Positions 35,876 through 48,303 of a stretch of 64,000 nucleotides of DNA are shown piece after piece (positions within the stretch are counted from its first letter, which is position 1; the number at the start of each line of letters is the position of its first letter). Source of the stretch: Anthoceros angustus (Eukaryota; Streptophyta; Anthocerotopsida; Anthocerotales; Anthocerotaceae). The notes beneath the pieces were generated by a model. That model was not told the DNA's origin and made no database searches. It saw only the letters and a list, made by a program, of their open reading frames with translations. The position numbers and the translations under genes are program-made. The stretch is taken from NCBI GenBank assembly GCA_010909165.1, contig MU008165.1, forward strand, positions 1,922,001 through 1,986,000, given 5' to 3'.

Positions 35876-38800
35876 CTACCTAGTCAGGGTATTTTTGAGT
35901 ACATTGTCTGAAACACCTGCTGCTTTACATCCTCCGTCCCATCGACGTGTCCACAAGCTACGTAAACTGAGGAGAAAATTGCTGCTCTTTCCTTGCTTAC
36001 GAGATGGGTCCATTCCCCCTTTGCTTGTCGTGTTACGGCCAGGGGTTGCAGGTTGGCGTGGTTCAGCTTCATCGGCTTCTGGGTCCTGCATGTTTTCCTC
36101 ATCTACTTCATCAACATCCTTATTCTTTGTTGAGCCCCATCCACCACTGAAAGAACTGCCTCTCCTACTTCTTCCTCCAGCCGGGACCGTCTTGGTTTTC
36201 TTGTCATTTGCCTCTTTAGAGTCTGTGGCTGGAACAGGAAGACGAGGTCCAACTCCGCCTGATGTCCTTAGGGGAACAGAAACACGTACGTCTTCCTTGT
36301 GGTCAGGCCAGATTGTGTCATCTGGAGATGAATCCCCTTCAATAGCAGAAGCAACCACCTCCACAGCTGCTGCAACCTGAACAAGGAGAGCAGCAGAATC
36401 AGACGTCATGCGATGAACGAACAAGGAAGACGAACCAACGGATAGACATGGGTCTTATTCCACCTCGGCCTCCTTGACTTTGCTTGCTAGCTCCTCCACT
36501 CCACTGAGAGACGTGGCTCGCCTGCGACGAGGTTTAGAAGATTTCGATGCTTTGACGGCTTCTGTGTCCACCAATGCAACACCTTCCAGGTTTCGATGGT
36601 TCCTCATGAGTTCCAGAAGCCGGGATGCTCTTTGCTGCGCTTTCGGACTACCCAAGAGCGCCATCTCCACAAGAGCCGGCAGGATTCCTTGTGCAGCCAT
36701 GGTTTTTTGTCGAAATTCAGGATCTGAGGTGAGCGAGAGAAGAATACCGGCAGCTTGCTCCTTTGCACTTTGAGATCCAGCCTGTATGTTTAGGCCATTA
36801 GATGTCATTGGTGCAGACAACATCGTAGTGAAAGCCTCAGTGAGGTGAGATGTTTACCTTCAGCACATGGAGAAGCACGGGGAAAGTCTCCGGAGCTGCT
36901 GCTACACCATCCCTCCCTTCCTGGGTCATGTAGAGGTGGCTCAATAGCAGCATGCCCTTGTCTCCTGCCTCCATAAAGTCTCGCTGGATGTGAACATAGA
37001 GAGGAGCAATGGCCCCTGCATGCACGATCTTCTGACGGTGTGGCTTGAAAATGGAGAGGTTGAGAAGCGCTCGGCACGCATCGGACCGGCCCTGAGTGGT
37101 CCCGTTCTTCAGAATATCAACGAGATGAGGAATGGCAGCTTCAAGATGAGGTTTCAAGGTGTCAGACGCAGCCAAAGACAGGATCACAGCTGTGGCACTT
37201 TCCCGGAGAGAGATGAAGGACTGTGGTCTGAGGAGGTCGATCAGCAGGGGCACACCGCCTTCTTCGTAAATGGTTAGCTTGTTCCTGAGACGAGAAGGAA
37301 CTGGATGAGCAAGGCCCATGTCGCAAAAGATGAGACGGGGAATGGCATTTTTGAATGAGGATGTGCATACCTGGTACAGCCTATAGCCAGGTTGAGCAGA
37401 GCCAATGCTGCAGTATGTCGGGTCCCCATGTCATGATCCGGCATGAGCAATCTCAGCAGAGGTGGTATTGCACCAGCCTCACTCAGCGCCTTCCGAGCAA
37501 GCTCTGAGTGCTTGGCTGCTGCTCTGACCTCCCGTACTGCAGAAAGTGGCGTGACTAATCCCAGCTCTGCTTGTTGCAGCCTCTCGACAATGCTGCTGTA
37601 CTCATATGCGTCATCCTCGGCATCCATGCTTATGGACGATCCGTGAGTCGGATCTGTAGACTCACGATCACATGCATCGAAGTTGGGGATTTGTAGCTTC
37701 CCGAACATGTGAGAGTTCATCAGTAGCTCTTCCGCCATCTCGGCAGCCGGAGACTTGCTCCTCTTATACAGAATGTGGGTTGCCGAGGCTGCAGAAGCAC
37801 TGCCGCTCAGGTACTCCTGGATGGTAGCGATGCTGGTGGTGTCAGTGGCCGTGTCTGGTCCACTGCCAGTGTCTGTAACAGCAGCGACAAGGGAGCTCCA
37901 TCAGTGACAAGCATCCAACACTCCAATCCCCCAGCAGCAGAGAAATGTTGCAGAGAATGTACCTGTGAAGGTGTCCGGTGGATCATCCATGGCATAATTG
38001 TAACTGGAGGCATCAGGCAAACTTTCAACACTTCGAGATCTGAGGGGAAACGACCGGGAGGAAGGCATCTGCACTGGAGGTCTGTTCCCAACTTCCGCCA
38101 TCGAGTGAGACCTTGGAGCAAGGTTTTTGCTGCTGCTAGTGCTTCCAACCGAACTGTACGACAGCTGAGAGATGTCATCTGACAGCACGTCTGGCTCTGC
38201 ATCGACAGGTTCAAAAAAGTGAATCTTCTTGGTAGTCCTACGAGATACCCCTCTGGTCCGAGGAAGATCCGGCTTCCCACCAGCCATGCCCGAGCCAACA
38301 TCGGATCGATTCATACTTCCCCAGGTACCACGATGCCCTTCAGCAGGACGCAACCCATACCCTCCACCTTCCGAGGACGACATATCATCACTACCACCAT
38401 CCCTCTGCTCCTCCCAGCCGTATGAGCCCTTGGAGTTCCCATCATTCCGCAGCCTGGGAGATCCAGTTCCCCTCACCAGCCTGGGAGACCCACTCATCAG
38501 GCCTCGGTTCCTGCTCCCAGCCTGGCCGATGTCACTGGAATCCACCTTTCCCACTCTAACTTCAGCTGGCCTTGCAGGAGCAACTCGTGGACTGTCAATG
38601 TCGCCGTGACCCAAGTACTGACCGGGCATCGCCCCAGCTTGCTGACCCCCACCTGTTCGTTTTTGTTATGCATACAGGCACACAGATTCATCAGCTTGCA
38701 GTTCGAACAACCGAACCCACCAACCCAGTGAGGGACAAATTATCCCACATTGCTCAGCTCAGCTATGGGACACATGGGAGAGAAGAACCCTAAGATTGAT

Positions 38801-39197
38801 AGACCTCGCATTGGTGGTCCGAATAACTCTGAGAGGGGAAGAATGCCTTTTGCCTGTCAGGAGAACAGATATGAACAGGTGCGAGCGAGAGAGAGAGAGA
38901 TAGACTGATGAACTTACGGGGAAGATGGGGAGGCAGAGTCACTGCCCCCTGCCGGGATGAGAGCTTTCTGGGGCTGCGATCCGGAATCCCCGTCCCAGAC
39001 CGAGGGCTGCTGGTCTCCCCATCTCCCGGGAGCTGGTGGCCACCCTGAGGCTCCCTGTTCCTGATCCGGCGAAGGTAGTTCCATGGCTGGGACCCGGAGG
39101 ATCCCTTTTTCTCCAGGGCCTGGGCTTCCGTCTCCAAGTTCGAAAATTTGGTGTCGTGCTGCCCAGGCTGGTGCCGTATGGATCCATGGCCCTGCAT
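35876..39197 (-). CDS. Armadillo-repeat protein with long Ser-rich N-terminal region
   Basis: Predicted 902 aa in 6 exons (upper-lower): 39197-38918, 38653-37973, 37872-37371, 37284-36858, 36781-36464, 36376-35876; phases agree. Residues 1-400 are low-complexity, rich in Ser, Gly, Arg and Pro (SDDISQLSYSSVGSTSSSKN). From about 430 to 710 there are ARM repeats: SEAGAIPPLLRLLMPDHD, TAALALLNLAIG, EEGGVPLLIDLLRPQ, SDACRALLNLSIFKPHRQKI, HAGAIAPLYVHI and AAQGILPALVEMALLGSPKA. A basic stretch KPRRRRATS follows and the C-terminal 160 residues are disordered. This resembles plant ARM proteins related to the U-box/ARM group, but no U-box was found, so an E3 ligase role is not supported. A scaffold role is inferred only from the fold. 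It diverges from the DUF2064 gene about 470 bp away. Confidence 0.88.
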
Positions 39198-39663
39198 GAA
39201 CACCTGCTGACAACAGTGCTATCAGAAGCACATGGTGGGCAGGAACCGCTGGCAGTGCACAGCGAGAAGCAGAATCAAACAATGGGCGCGAGAGCACAGG
39301 GCTTCTTCCGCCGGTCAATGCCTGCCCCCACGATTAAAGTAAATTGGGTGATTGTCGTCACCACAAGCCTGGATTGAGTGGTGCCTAACTGGGGATGTGC
39401 TGGCACTCTGTCAGGAGTGGGGTTGTTGGATTCTGATTAGAAAAAGGTGGAGTTTTGTCCAAGGAATCTCGTCATCTGGCACAGGCAGGCGGCTCTCTCA
39501 GCAGTTCGAGGGACGGACAGCTGAGGATTCCTACTCTCCGGGAGCAAGTAGCCTCGCTCCCACCAACCGCCCTGCCCTGGGCAGCGTGCAAAATGGGTCT
39601 TTCCCCGGGCCTGGTTCCTTCTCTCGGCTGCCTGGAGGCGGACTGTGACCCCGCATCTCAAGC
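39198..39663. promoter_or_regulatory. Shared promoter region of divergent ARM and DUF2064 genes
   Basis: A 466-bp spacer between two divergent ATGs, which must contain both promoters and 5' UTRs. No clear TATA box or repeat was picked out by eye. Confidence 0.55.
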
Positions 39664-41016
39664 ATGAAGGGCCTCCTCATCTTCGTGCGCCTGCCTGTGG
39701 CTGGCAAGGTGAAGGCTCGGCTGGCAAGCCATGTGGGGCTTCAGGCGGCCAACAATTTCTACCGGGCCTGCGCTGAGCACACCATTGTGGAGTCTGCACG
39801 GTGAGATCTCGGGTGCATTTCGTTGGGTGCTTGCTGCTTCCTTGGCAGTGGCTTCGATGAGGACGGGAAGGGAAGGGAAGGGAAGATTTTTGTTCACCTC
39901 TGCTCTGTTCTTCGCACATTGGGCTCGCACAGGCTGGAGGGCATCACCAGGTTCATCTACTTCGCAGACAGCGAGACCGCAGAGCAGGTGCAGCAGTGGA
40001 TGCAGAGCATCAACCAGCAGCAGACTCTTGAGCTGCGGCCTCAGGTATGACCTGCTCCGCTGTGCTGCTGCTTCCTCCTGCAATGGATGGGTCTGGATCC
40101 GGAATTTCTCACCGAGTAGGAACGTGTGGTGGCAGCTCAGACGAGCACACCCGACCCAGGGCAGCGCATGTCGGATGCTCTCAAAGCTGTCTTCGCCATG
40201 GGAGCTGGCCAGGTACTCCAACACCCCACCACCTCCTCCTCCTCCTCCCCTACCATCACGTTCCGTCCCTCTCCTAACACACACGACATCACTCTATCCA
40301 TGTGCAGGCAGTGCTGATCAGCTCAGATGCCCCTGACTTGAGTGGTGAAGTCATCTCCAACGCATTCAAAGCTCTGGAAACCAGCGACGTAAAGCATCCA
40401 CCCTCTGTCCCCGTCCAAGCCATGCTCTAGTACTTCCTGTGCACCCACGCTCCTCACAACACTCACTCACTCACTCACTCACTCTCGCCCTCCTTCACTG
40501 TACAGGTGGTACTGGGCCCTGCTCACGATGGAGGCTACTGCGTAATAGGACTGCGAACATTCCGCCCGTCCCTGTTCCAGGTCTGCACGTACTAACACTG
40601 CATCACTTTCACCCTACTCTCCCTCCCGCCGTGTACTGTTTATGCAACTTGATGCAACAGTCTCACATCCACAACACGACCCAACAGTGCCATCCACAAC
40701 ACGACCCACCAGTGCCATCCACCATGACCCACCTCCCTCTAACTCCTGCCACCCTTCGGGTGTTGCTTCCGTCCAGGGAATCTCGTGGAAGACAGACAAG
40801 GTGCTCCAGCAGACGGTGGATGCGGCCACAGCCGAGCACCTGAAGCTGGCCCTGCTGCCCGCCCTCTACAGCATCGGGACATACGCACAGCTGCAGGAGT
40901 GGGTGGAGCTTCCGGGCAGCAGGCACAGCCCGCTGCATCCGCTGGCCTGCAACCTGGTGCAGGAAAGCGCGGCCATGATGGACGCGCTTGCAGAGACAGG
41001 CTACACTTTCTCGTGA
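39664..41016 (+). CDS. DUF2064 / TIGR04282-type glycosyltransferase-fold protein
   Basis: Predicted 245 aa in 6 exons: 39664-39800, 39933-40044, 40120-40212, 40308-40388, 40506-40580, 40777-41016. The family has a GT-A nucleotidyltransferase-like fold and is best known from bacteria. Family features run the whole length: FVRLPVAGKVKARLASHVG at the N terminus (nucleotide-binding loop equivalent), GQRMSDALKAVF, then AVLISSDAPDL (about 115-125), the hallmark VVLGPAHDGGYCVIGLR (about 142-158), and GISWKTDKVLQQT. It is therefore full length, not a fragment. The actual sugar-nucleotide substrate is unknown in plants. No targeting peptide is evident, so cytosolic is inferred. An AATAAA signal lies 65 bp past the stop. 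Plant-type introns show it is a settled nuclear gene, even if its origin was bacterial. Confidence 0.9.
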
Positions 41017-42521
41017 CCTGCTCCACATGCCATGCCGCCCCGCATGCAGCCATGCAGCCATGCAGGCTTCCTTGTCCATCAATAAACCAGCGGTTAACGC
41101 CGTGATCGGCACTTGCACACGCTCCAATCCTCCGCTGCCTGATTGCCTGGCTTCCTGCTCGCCCCCACACACCGCACACCCTGTCCTCCAGACAGCTGGT
41201 GCCGTCCACACCTGTCCAGTTTCGCCAGTTTCGCCAGTTTCGCCGGTTTCGCCGCCCCTGCCCTCCCCGCCCTGCCGCCCGCACGCCGTGCAAATTCAAA
41301 ACTCCAGACGGGACCTGCCTTAGATCTGGACGGCTTTCCTTCCTAGACCTAGCTATTCTTGTTGACCGGGCTGCTGCCTGCATTAAATCTTTTTTCTCGT
41401 GGACCTGCTCGCCATTTTAGTGAGAACAGAGCGAGATATATTCGCCTGCTCGCCATTCGTTGTCACCGGTATTATTATTTTAATAGCCTAAAAAGTTCAT
41501 GAATGTAAATACCTAGATAGTAGAGAAGAAGAAGATGATACTACCGTATACAAGAAGAAGGAGAAGAAGAAGGAGAAGAAGAAGAAGAGATCTCTTGTAA
41601 GTCCACTACGTTTTGCTGTGGGTAGATGGATTTATGGTGTGTCACTATGGGTTAATATGTTTGTGATGTGGATCATTGAATTCCCATAATCAAAGTAGTT
41701 TTCTCATGAACATAATAAGCATGGAAACAAGCTTGGAAAATGGAAGTGCATGTGGCAGTAAGTAAGAGAGAGAGAGATAAGAGGGTGAATGGAGAACTCA
41801 TGTGTATTCTTTTTAACTTTTCTCCCATAGCATTGAGATGATGTTGAGTTCTTCCTAAGAATTGAATAGACATGAAGAGAAGTAGGGAGAATGAAAGAGA
41901 CTTGTTCAATAGACTATTTGCAAGGGGCTTTTAGGTCTACCAGAAACGATTTGAAGTGTTTGATGAGCTGTCGAGTAATTTTTATGATGGAGCTCTCCGG
42001 GATTTTTGTCGATTGACCTACTGCCTGTTTAAATGTCGTAGGAATAATAAGAAGTCTGACCTTCATGTTTAGGAACCTAGTTTTGCACCTTGAAATATTT
42101 TAGCTCATTTTTTTAAATCAGCAAAAAAATATACTAACTTTTCCTTAACCTATTTAGCTCCCAGTAGAGTGTGCTCTATACTCTAAAAACACCTAGGAGA
42201 GCGTGGTTTGTATTAAGGACGTGCCTACCCAGGCCCGGACCCCTTTCAAACCTGAATATGGATACAGGCCCGACGTTAACGTTGTGAGATCGTATTATGT
42301 ACGCACATAAAATTTCCAAATTATCCACCACTTCCCACTCTGGTTGAGGTTGAGTTGCCCTAGATGCGCCGCAACGCGTAAGTAGCCTTTGGCCGTCTCC
42401 CAGCCAGCGCCTTTTCTCTTGCACTTCCTCCTCCTCTCACTCAGCTCTGTGTTGCCTTCTCCGTCCCCGTCTATCTGCTGTTTTGCCCAAGCTCCCCTCT
42501 TGTCCAGAGGGCTCAGCCGTC
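41017..42521. other. Intergenic with simple repeats
   Basis: 3' flank of the DUF2064 gene and promoter of importin alpha. It contains a 9-bp repeat (tttcgccag, four imperfect copies, 41220-41254) and a GAA/AAG-rich tract at 41525-41590. 41600-42200 is AT-rich. No gene is supported. Confidence 0.5.
41081..41086 (+). terminator. Polyadenylation signal AATAAA
   Basis: Canonical AATAAA 65 bp downstream of the stop of the DUF2064-type gene. Position fits a near-upstream element, but no transcript evidence is available. Confidence 0.45.
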
Positions 42522-45152
42522 ATGTCTCTCCGGCCGAATGCCCGCACGGAGGCCAGGAAGAAGAGCTACAAGCTGGCCGTGGACACCGATGAGGCCCGCA
42601 GGAAGAGGGAGGACAATATGGTGGAGATCCGGAAGAACAAGCGGGAAGAGAGCCTGCTCAAGAAGCGCAGGGAGGGTATGCAGGCTCAGTCGTATGCGGT
42701 CTCCGTTCCTTCATCCGTGATCGAGAAAAAGGTAAGCACCTCTGCTCTGCCTACTTGCCGCCTTGCTCAGCTGGCCCGGTGGCCGGATCTGGCGTCTGGT
42801 GTGCTGCTCGGAGGCCTTTTGAGCCGGACGTGAGTCGGTAGGTGTCTGGATGTGGAGCCGTCCGCTAAGACTTGCTATCTCTCTTTTTTTCCAGCAGCTG
42901 GAGAGCTTGCCTGCTATGGTAGCTGGTGTGTGGTCAGATGATCCCGTCCAGCAGCTGGAGGCCACCACTCAGTTCCGGAAGTTGCTGTCGATAGGTATGT
43001 CGTAGCTCCCGCGCTGTACTGCGCTCCCTCTCTCCCAGCGTGATCGGGGCCGGGATTGGGTAGTGAGTGTTGTCGGTTTCGTCCTTGGATGATCCTTGTC
43101 TGTGGTGCTGTGGATCGCGGTCTTAACCGCGGGTACCGGTTGCTCTTGGCAGAGCGAAGCCCTCCGATCGAGGAAGTTATTGCTGCAGGTGTGGTGCCCC
43201 GATTTGTGGAGTTTCTGCTTCGAAATGAATTCCCTCAGCTCCAGGTAAGTGCCAGTGTAATGTTTTGCATGGTATCTGTCCCAAGTCGGGCAGTTGTGTA
43301 GGGGCGCTGGTCTGACTTGCGCACTGTCGATCGTCAGTTTGAGGCGGCGTGGGCGTTGACCAACATTGCATCGGGGACGTCTGAACACACTCGAGTTGTC
43401 ATCCACCATGGTGCTGTCCCTATCTTTGTGCAGCTCCTCAGGTCCCAGAGTGATGATGTCCGGGAGCAGGTAACTCACTTGCTGTCTGGCTCGCCCTGCT
43501 TTTCGTTTTGTTTACCCTTGTACTGTACTGCGGTTTTCACAGTGAGGCCTTTGATTTTTGCACCGAATTTTCAGGCTGTCTGGGCTCTTGGAAACGTGGC
43601 TGGAGACTCTCCTAAATGTCGGGATCTTGTGCTCAACAGTGGTGCCCTTATGCCACTGCTTGCCCAGCTTCATGAGAATGCCAAGCTCTCTATGTTACGT
43701 AATGCAACATGGACGCTGTCGAACTTCTGTCGTGGGAAGCCACAGCCCCCATTTGAACAGGTAGGAAGGCCTTCTTGACGTGTCTGAGGTTTCCTGTCCG
43801 ATGTCTTTGCAGTGTTTGTATCTGGATTGCAGACTGATTTTCTTTGTACGATGCAGTCAAAGCCTGCTCTTCCAGCTCTGCAGCGCTTGATCCACTACAA
43901 CGATGAGGAGGTTCTTACAGATGCCTGTTGGGCGCTTTCGTATCTTTCGGACGGCACAAATGATAAGATACAGGCTGTAATTGACGCTGGCGTCTGCAGG
44001 CGCCTTGTCGAGCTACTTATGTGAGCCGCTCTGCCTCCTCTAAGATACAGTGGCCTCACTGATGGTTGGAGGCTCATGGTTGTGTTGATGAATTCCAAGT
44101 TTTTCTCATTCTCATCTTTGAATCTGTGGTTTATCATGCAGCCATCCTTTTCCAGCTGTTCTCATTCCAGCTCTTCGAACTGTTGGCAACATTGTTACTG
44201 GCGATGATGTGCAGACTCAGGTTCAACTCCGCATCTCTGCTGCTGCTTATTTGCTAAATCAGTTGACCTGATATCTTTGACGGTGATTAAAGATATCATG
44301 CTGGACCCAAGGATATTATATCTGACCTTTGTGTTTTTGCTTTGTTCAGTTCATCATCAACAACAACGCACTTCCATACCTTCTGAGGCTTCTTACCAGC
44401 AGTCTGAAAAAGAGCATTAAGAAAGAAGCTTGCTGGACCATTTCTAACATAACTGCTGGAAATAAGGATCAGATCCAGGTGAGTATTGGAGCACACTACT
44501 GTTTACTGGTTCACAGCATCAAAATCATCGCCTTACATAATTTTCTGTTGCCAGGCTGTGATTGATGCCAACATCATTCCCCCTTTGGTATCTCTGCTCG
44601 CTAATGCTGAGTTCGACATTAAGAAAGAAGCAGCCTGGGCAATCTCCAACGCAACTTCTGGTGGCACCCATGAACAGATCAAGTAACATCTCATGAACTT
44701 GTCTCCTCGTGAATAGGTTCTGCCGCTCCTGAAGCTCTGAGTTTAACAATCATGTCTATGCCCGTTCCAGGTACCTTGTGAGCCAAGGTTGTATCAAGCC
44801 CCTATGTGATCTTCTGACTTGCTCAGACAGCAGGATTGTGACGGTCTCTTTGGAGGGTCTGGAAAACATATTGAGGATTGGGGAGGCAGAGAAGGATCTT
44901 GGAACCACTGGTCAAATCAACCTGTATGCCAGGTACATTGATGAAGCAGAAGGAGTGGAGAAGATTGAAGCACTGCAAAATCATGAGAACACAGAGATAT
45001 ATGAAAAAGCCGTTAAGATTCTTGAAAATTATTTTCTGGATGACGAAGAAGAAGCAAATGCAGTTGCCAATGCTGATGGTAATCAGCAAGCTGGCTTTAC
45101 ATTTGGTGGGAACCCACCACCCGTTCCATCAGGCGGCTTCAATTTCGGTTAA
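42522..45152 (+). CDS. IMPA: Importin subunit alpha
   Basis: Predicted 533 aa in 10 exons: 42522-42731, 42895-42994, 43153-43244, 43338-43469, 43575-43760, 43857-44020, 44142-44220, 44350-44478, 44555-44682, 44771-45152. It is the adaptor that binds nuclear localisation signals and links cargo to importin beta for passage through nuclear pores. An N-terminal importin-beta-binding domain is rich in Arg and Lys ([28 protein letters not shown]). About ten ARM repeats follow. The NLS groove Trp/Asn pairs are visible in [44 protein letters not shown] and [11 protein letters not shown]. The C terminus has the Gly/Phe-rich PSGGFNFG ending. The frame extends 13 codons upstream to a non-ATG codon, and [10 protein letters not shown] fits the family start. 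Exon 2 could also begin 3 nt later (tandem CAG acceptor). Confidence 0.97.
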
Positions 45153-46992
45153 GGTCAGTAGTCCTCTGTGACTTGTGAGCCCTTGCAACTTCTCCCTGGC
45201 TGGTGCACTTCTTCTGACTGGCTTGTTTTTTTGTCGTTGGCAGTTCCATTCAAGAGTCATGTTTCTGGCCTCAAAAAAGGGAAGGTGTCTGGGCTATCCA
45301 TGTGGAGCATTAAAGCTGGATGTTCAGGTGTCTGCTGTGGGTCTACATGCTGGCTGATACTAACTGTCGGCAGGCTTTGTCGGTCTCTGGATTGGTCTCC
45401 ATTTCCTTGCGGGGGCCTGTCCCGTCCGAGACCAGTCAGGATCTTTGCGTTCGTCCTGCTAGTAGTGCAAATGCTTGGAATGTTAAATTGACCCTGTGTC
45501 TGTGTCTACTGGGCATGTGTTCTGGACAGGATACCAGACGCTGTCCCGTTTGAAGCCTACCAAATCCATTTTGGACCTGTTAGGCTGTCTGGGTTATCCA
45601 TTTGCTAAACGAGCAAACTGCCTTGCTTGTTGAACCTAATTGACACCGCATCGCCTTTATGGCATGCTTCCTTATTGCAGAGAGTAACTCTCAAGTTACC
45701 CACTGTGATCATGTTGGCTCGAGAGCCAAAGAGTGTCCTTAAAGATAAGTAGCCGCGTCTACTGTCTGCTGACTACACCCTGCCATTGTCGAGTCCCACA
45801 TCGGCTTGTCTGCCGTATGGAGTCTTTTGAGTCCAATCGCGTTTGGACTCGGACGATCGTTTTGACCTGTCGTCAAGTCTGGTCAGTCGTTGTCACGTCA
45901 TGTCATTGTCATGTAATGTGAGCCTTGCCTCGCGCCACAATTATGATCAAGGCTTGTATGTTCCCGCTATGGTCTCAAATCTGTGCAGAACCCTTCTCCT
46001 GTGCTTAACTACTTCAGTTGGAAAAAGGTGTGCTGCTCTTGTGTACCTGCATCTTGGAGGTTCCAAGTTCCGCTTACTCCAGATCTCCTCCAGGAGTTTG
46101 CCTCCGAAATGTAAGAACAGTTGTATGAAGCTACATTGGCTACTTCAGGGTGTACTGCCTGCAAACTTTGTTCGTAAAGACGGTGTCCCCCGCGGTCTCC
46201 TCCGCCCTAGTTTCCCTCCAGGGAGCTTCTTCGAAGATTGCTCGGCGGGTTGTCGGTGACAGTCTCGCAAATGTCTTGAGTCGAGAGCCTCATTTCCCGT
46301 GGTGTGGCAGAAAGAGGCTGCTTTTCCGCGATATACCTCGACACAGAGTTTCGTGCTCTTTGGCCTTCGCACGTTGAGTATAATGTAACACTGGACAAGC
46401 GAGGGTGCTGCCTTGCATGTGCGCAAGTGTGTTGGTCTGGACTTTGGACCGTTCAGAGGATGTACGTGCGGATGAGTTGCGCCGGCGTCAGCCGTGATGG
46501 TGTGTCAGAATTAGGTGCAGGCCTACAGCAGCCCACATGTTCCAGGTTGTCGCTCTGCAGGGAAAGGGAATTATAGAGCTGGCGCGGGAAACCCTGCCGG
46601 CACTGACGTTATAATATGAAGGAAACGGTCTCTGACCATGACGCGGTTGCTGAGTCGAGGCCGAACGGCCTCATTTCTCGGATGCATCGTCCCCCCAGGC
46701 TGGCGGCGAACATCTGCAGATGAGCAGTCACAGCGTCCAAGAACAGGCCCGGTCTGTCGAGTCTCAAGAGCCAGACTGCAGTGCTGCGGAGTGGAAGAAG
46801 GCTCAGAGCGTCGACGTGCTTTCCGGAAGAAGCGTGGACTGGACTGCTGTCTTGAGTCCTTTCTTTTGTTTGGAGATCTCGGTTTGAAGCTTTGCGTGGC
46901 GTGGCGTGGCGTGGCGTGGCGTGGCGTGGCGTGGCGTGGATATTTTTTGTTAGTGCCGAGTGTGCGCATTCTAGCAAGCTCGAGGCGCAGCC
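45153..46992. other. Intergenic, 3' flank of importin alpha
   Basis: Overlapping frames up to about 138 codons on both strands show no conserved domain. A pentanucleotide microsatellite lies at the far end. No gene is supported. Confidence 0.5.
46895..46939. repeat. (GTGGC)n microsatellite
   Basis: Roughly nine uninterrupted GTGGC units end about 55 bp before the ATG of the next open reading frame, so it would lie in its 5' UTR or core promoter. Confidence 0.95.
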
Positions 46993-47526
46993 ATGGGGGT
47001 CCGGATCAGGCATCATGTGAGGCGCTACTTCTGCGCCTGGTGCGGGAATTCGGCTCCCATCAGAGTCGTGTTGGCGGAGTGCGGAGCCCTCATCAACCTG
47101 GAGTGGACCCTGACAGTGGAGGAGCTTCTGGTGCTGTGCAACACCTTCAACCATTACGTGTGCGAGGTGTCTTGGCCTGGGATGAAGGCGCGCGGGCTTA
47201 GTTTCTCTACTATCAAGTCGCGGATCAGCCAGGGCCCGGCCCTGCTGCCGCTTGCGCACAAACTGCGGCACGGCCACTTCTACTGCATCTGCCCTCTGCC
47301 ACAGCACTGGAATCCCGATGTGGACTATCTTTCCTACTCTCTGCAATCGCTTCCCGGACAATTGAACAAATCAAGCAGGAGCGACGAGTACGACCCTTTC
47401 AAGCCGGCTTCGCTCCCTTCCAGTGGCCCGATCAAGCCAACTTCCGACTACTCGCGCCTACAGAATCAACCGTTGTTGAACAGGACAGGCAGCCTGTCTC
47501 CAGAGGTGGTTGGCTGGCTGACATAG
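46993..47526 (+). CDS. Protein of unknown function, 177 aa, single exon
   Basis: I do not recognise this protein. An ATG in a favourable context (gcagccATGG) opens a 177-codon frame with no intron. It begins with a basic stretch and a CxxC pair (VRRYFCAWCGN), followed by a hydrophobic, regular segment (ALINLEWTLTVEELLVLCN). Two later cysteines (FYCICPLP) could pair with the first two to bind a metal, which is inference only. The last 60 residues are Ser/Pro-rich (SSRSDEYDPFKPASLPSSGP) and look disordered. Codon composition (GC-rich third positions) matches real neighbouring genes better than the flanking intergenic DNA does. It could be a lineage-specific gene or part of a longer spliced transcript. 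Confidence 0.55.
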   Translation: MGVRIRHHVRRYFCAWCGNSAPIRVVLAECGALINLEWTLTVEELLVLCNTFNHYVCEVSWPGMKARGLSFSTIKSRISQGPALLPLAHKLRHGHFYCICPLPQHWNPDVDYLSYSLQSLPGQLNKSSRSDEYDPFKPASLPSSGPIKPTSDYSRLQNQPLLNRTGSLSPEVVGWLT

Positions 47527-48303
47527 TCGGTTGCTGCCACCTTTGCTCTTCGACCTTGAGTTGTGTCTTCACCTAAGTTGTGATCTTTTGGTTTGCTATG
47601 CTAGACTGTCCATTTTCTTGGCGCACCAGGCAGAAGCCCGTCGATCTCGGCCTTCCCCGACAGTCCCTCATTTTTTTTGCGCTAGGGACAGGGACAACTC
47701 ACCTAATGTTCTTGATCGTGGTACCTAATACGCTCACCGACCACTGGTGTTGCAGTTCCCACTTTTTAGTATGGACTTCAAACAGTCAGCGGCGCCGTTT
47801 CTGGTCAATTGACCTTCCAGAAAAGGGCTAGGACCTCTCCTGAATTCAGCTTAGGCAATGCGATTTTTTTCAATCCCGAATTCGGGTGGATGTTCCAACA
47901 ACCATTGTTATTTTTGTAATTCTTACTCCTACTGGAATTCTAGCACGTGAAAAAGCAAGAGGCACCTCGACTGGCGACTGGCTTGCAAATACTGACCGAG
48001 AGTCTTCCTTCTCACATGCCCATTCCCAAGCCCCAGTAGGCCTGTAAATAAGCCAGATAAGCTGCATGCTGCTGTTGTATGATAGCTTGCATTGCGGTGA
48101 ACTCCTCCTGCATGACATGTCAAACTTTCCAGCATGATCTTGCTTCTCCCAGCCTGCAATTTGCAACCTGAATCCACATCCCAGGACTGCCCAAGGTGTT
48201 CAACCACGCCTTCCATTTGACAAGCATTCCCCACAGAACGATTTCTCCATAAGATATTTCTACCAGTGCATTCCTTCAACCCCCCACCCCGACAAAACCC
48301 CAC
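47527..48303. other. Convergent intergenic region
   Basis: Lies between the 3' ends of the unknown 177-aa gene and the HUA1-like gene and should contain both 3' UTRs. No further feature was seen. Confidence 0.5.

Noticed and set aside
38790-39377. Other frames over the first exon of the ARM gene
   Set aside because: Only one frame joins in phase with exon 2; the others are shadows.
46609-47361. Minus-strand frame of 250 codons
   Set aside because: Its open frame passes through the GTGGC microsatellite (reads HATPR repeats) and is antisense to the unknown 177-aa frame, which has the better start.
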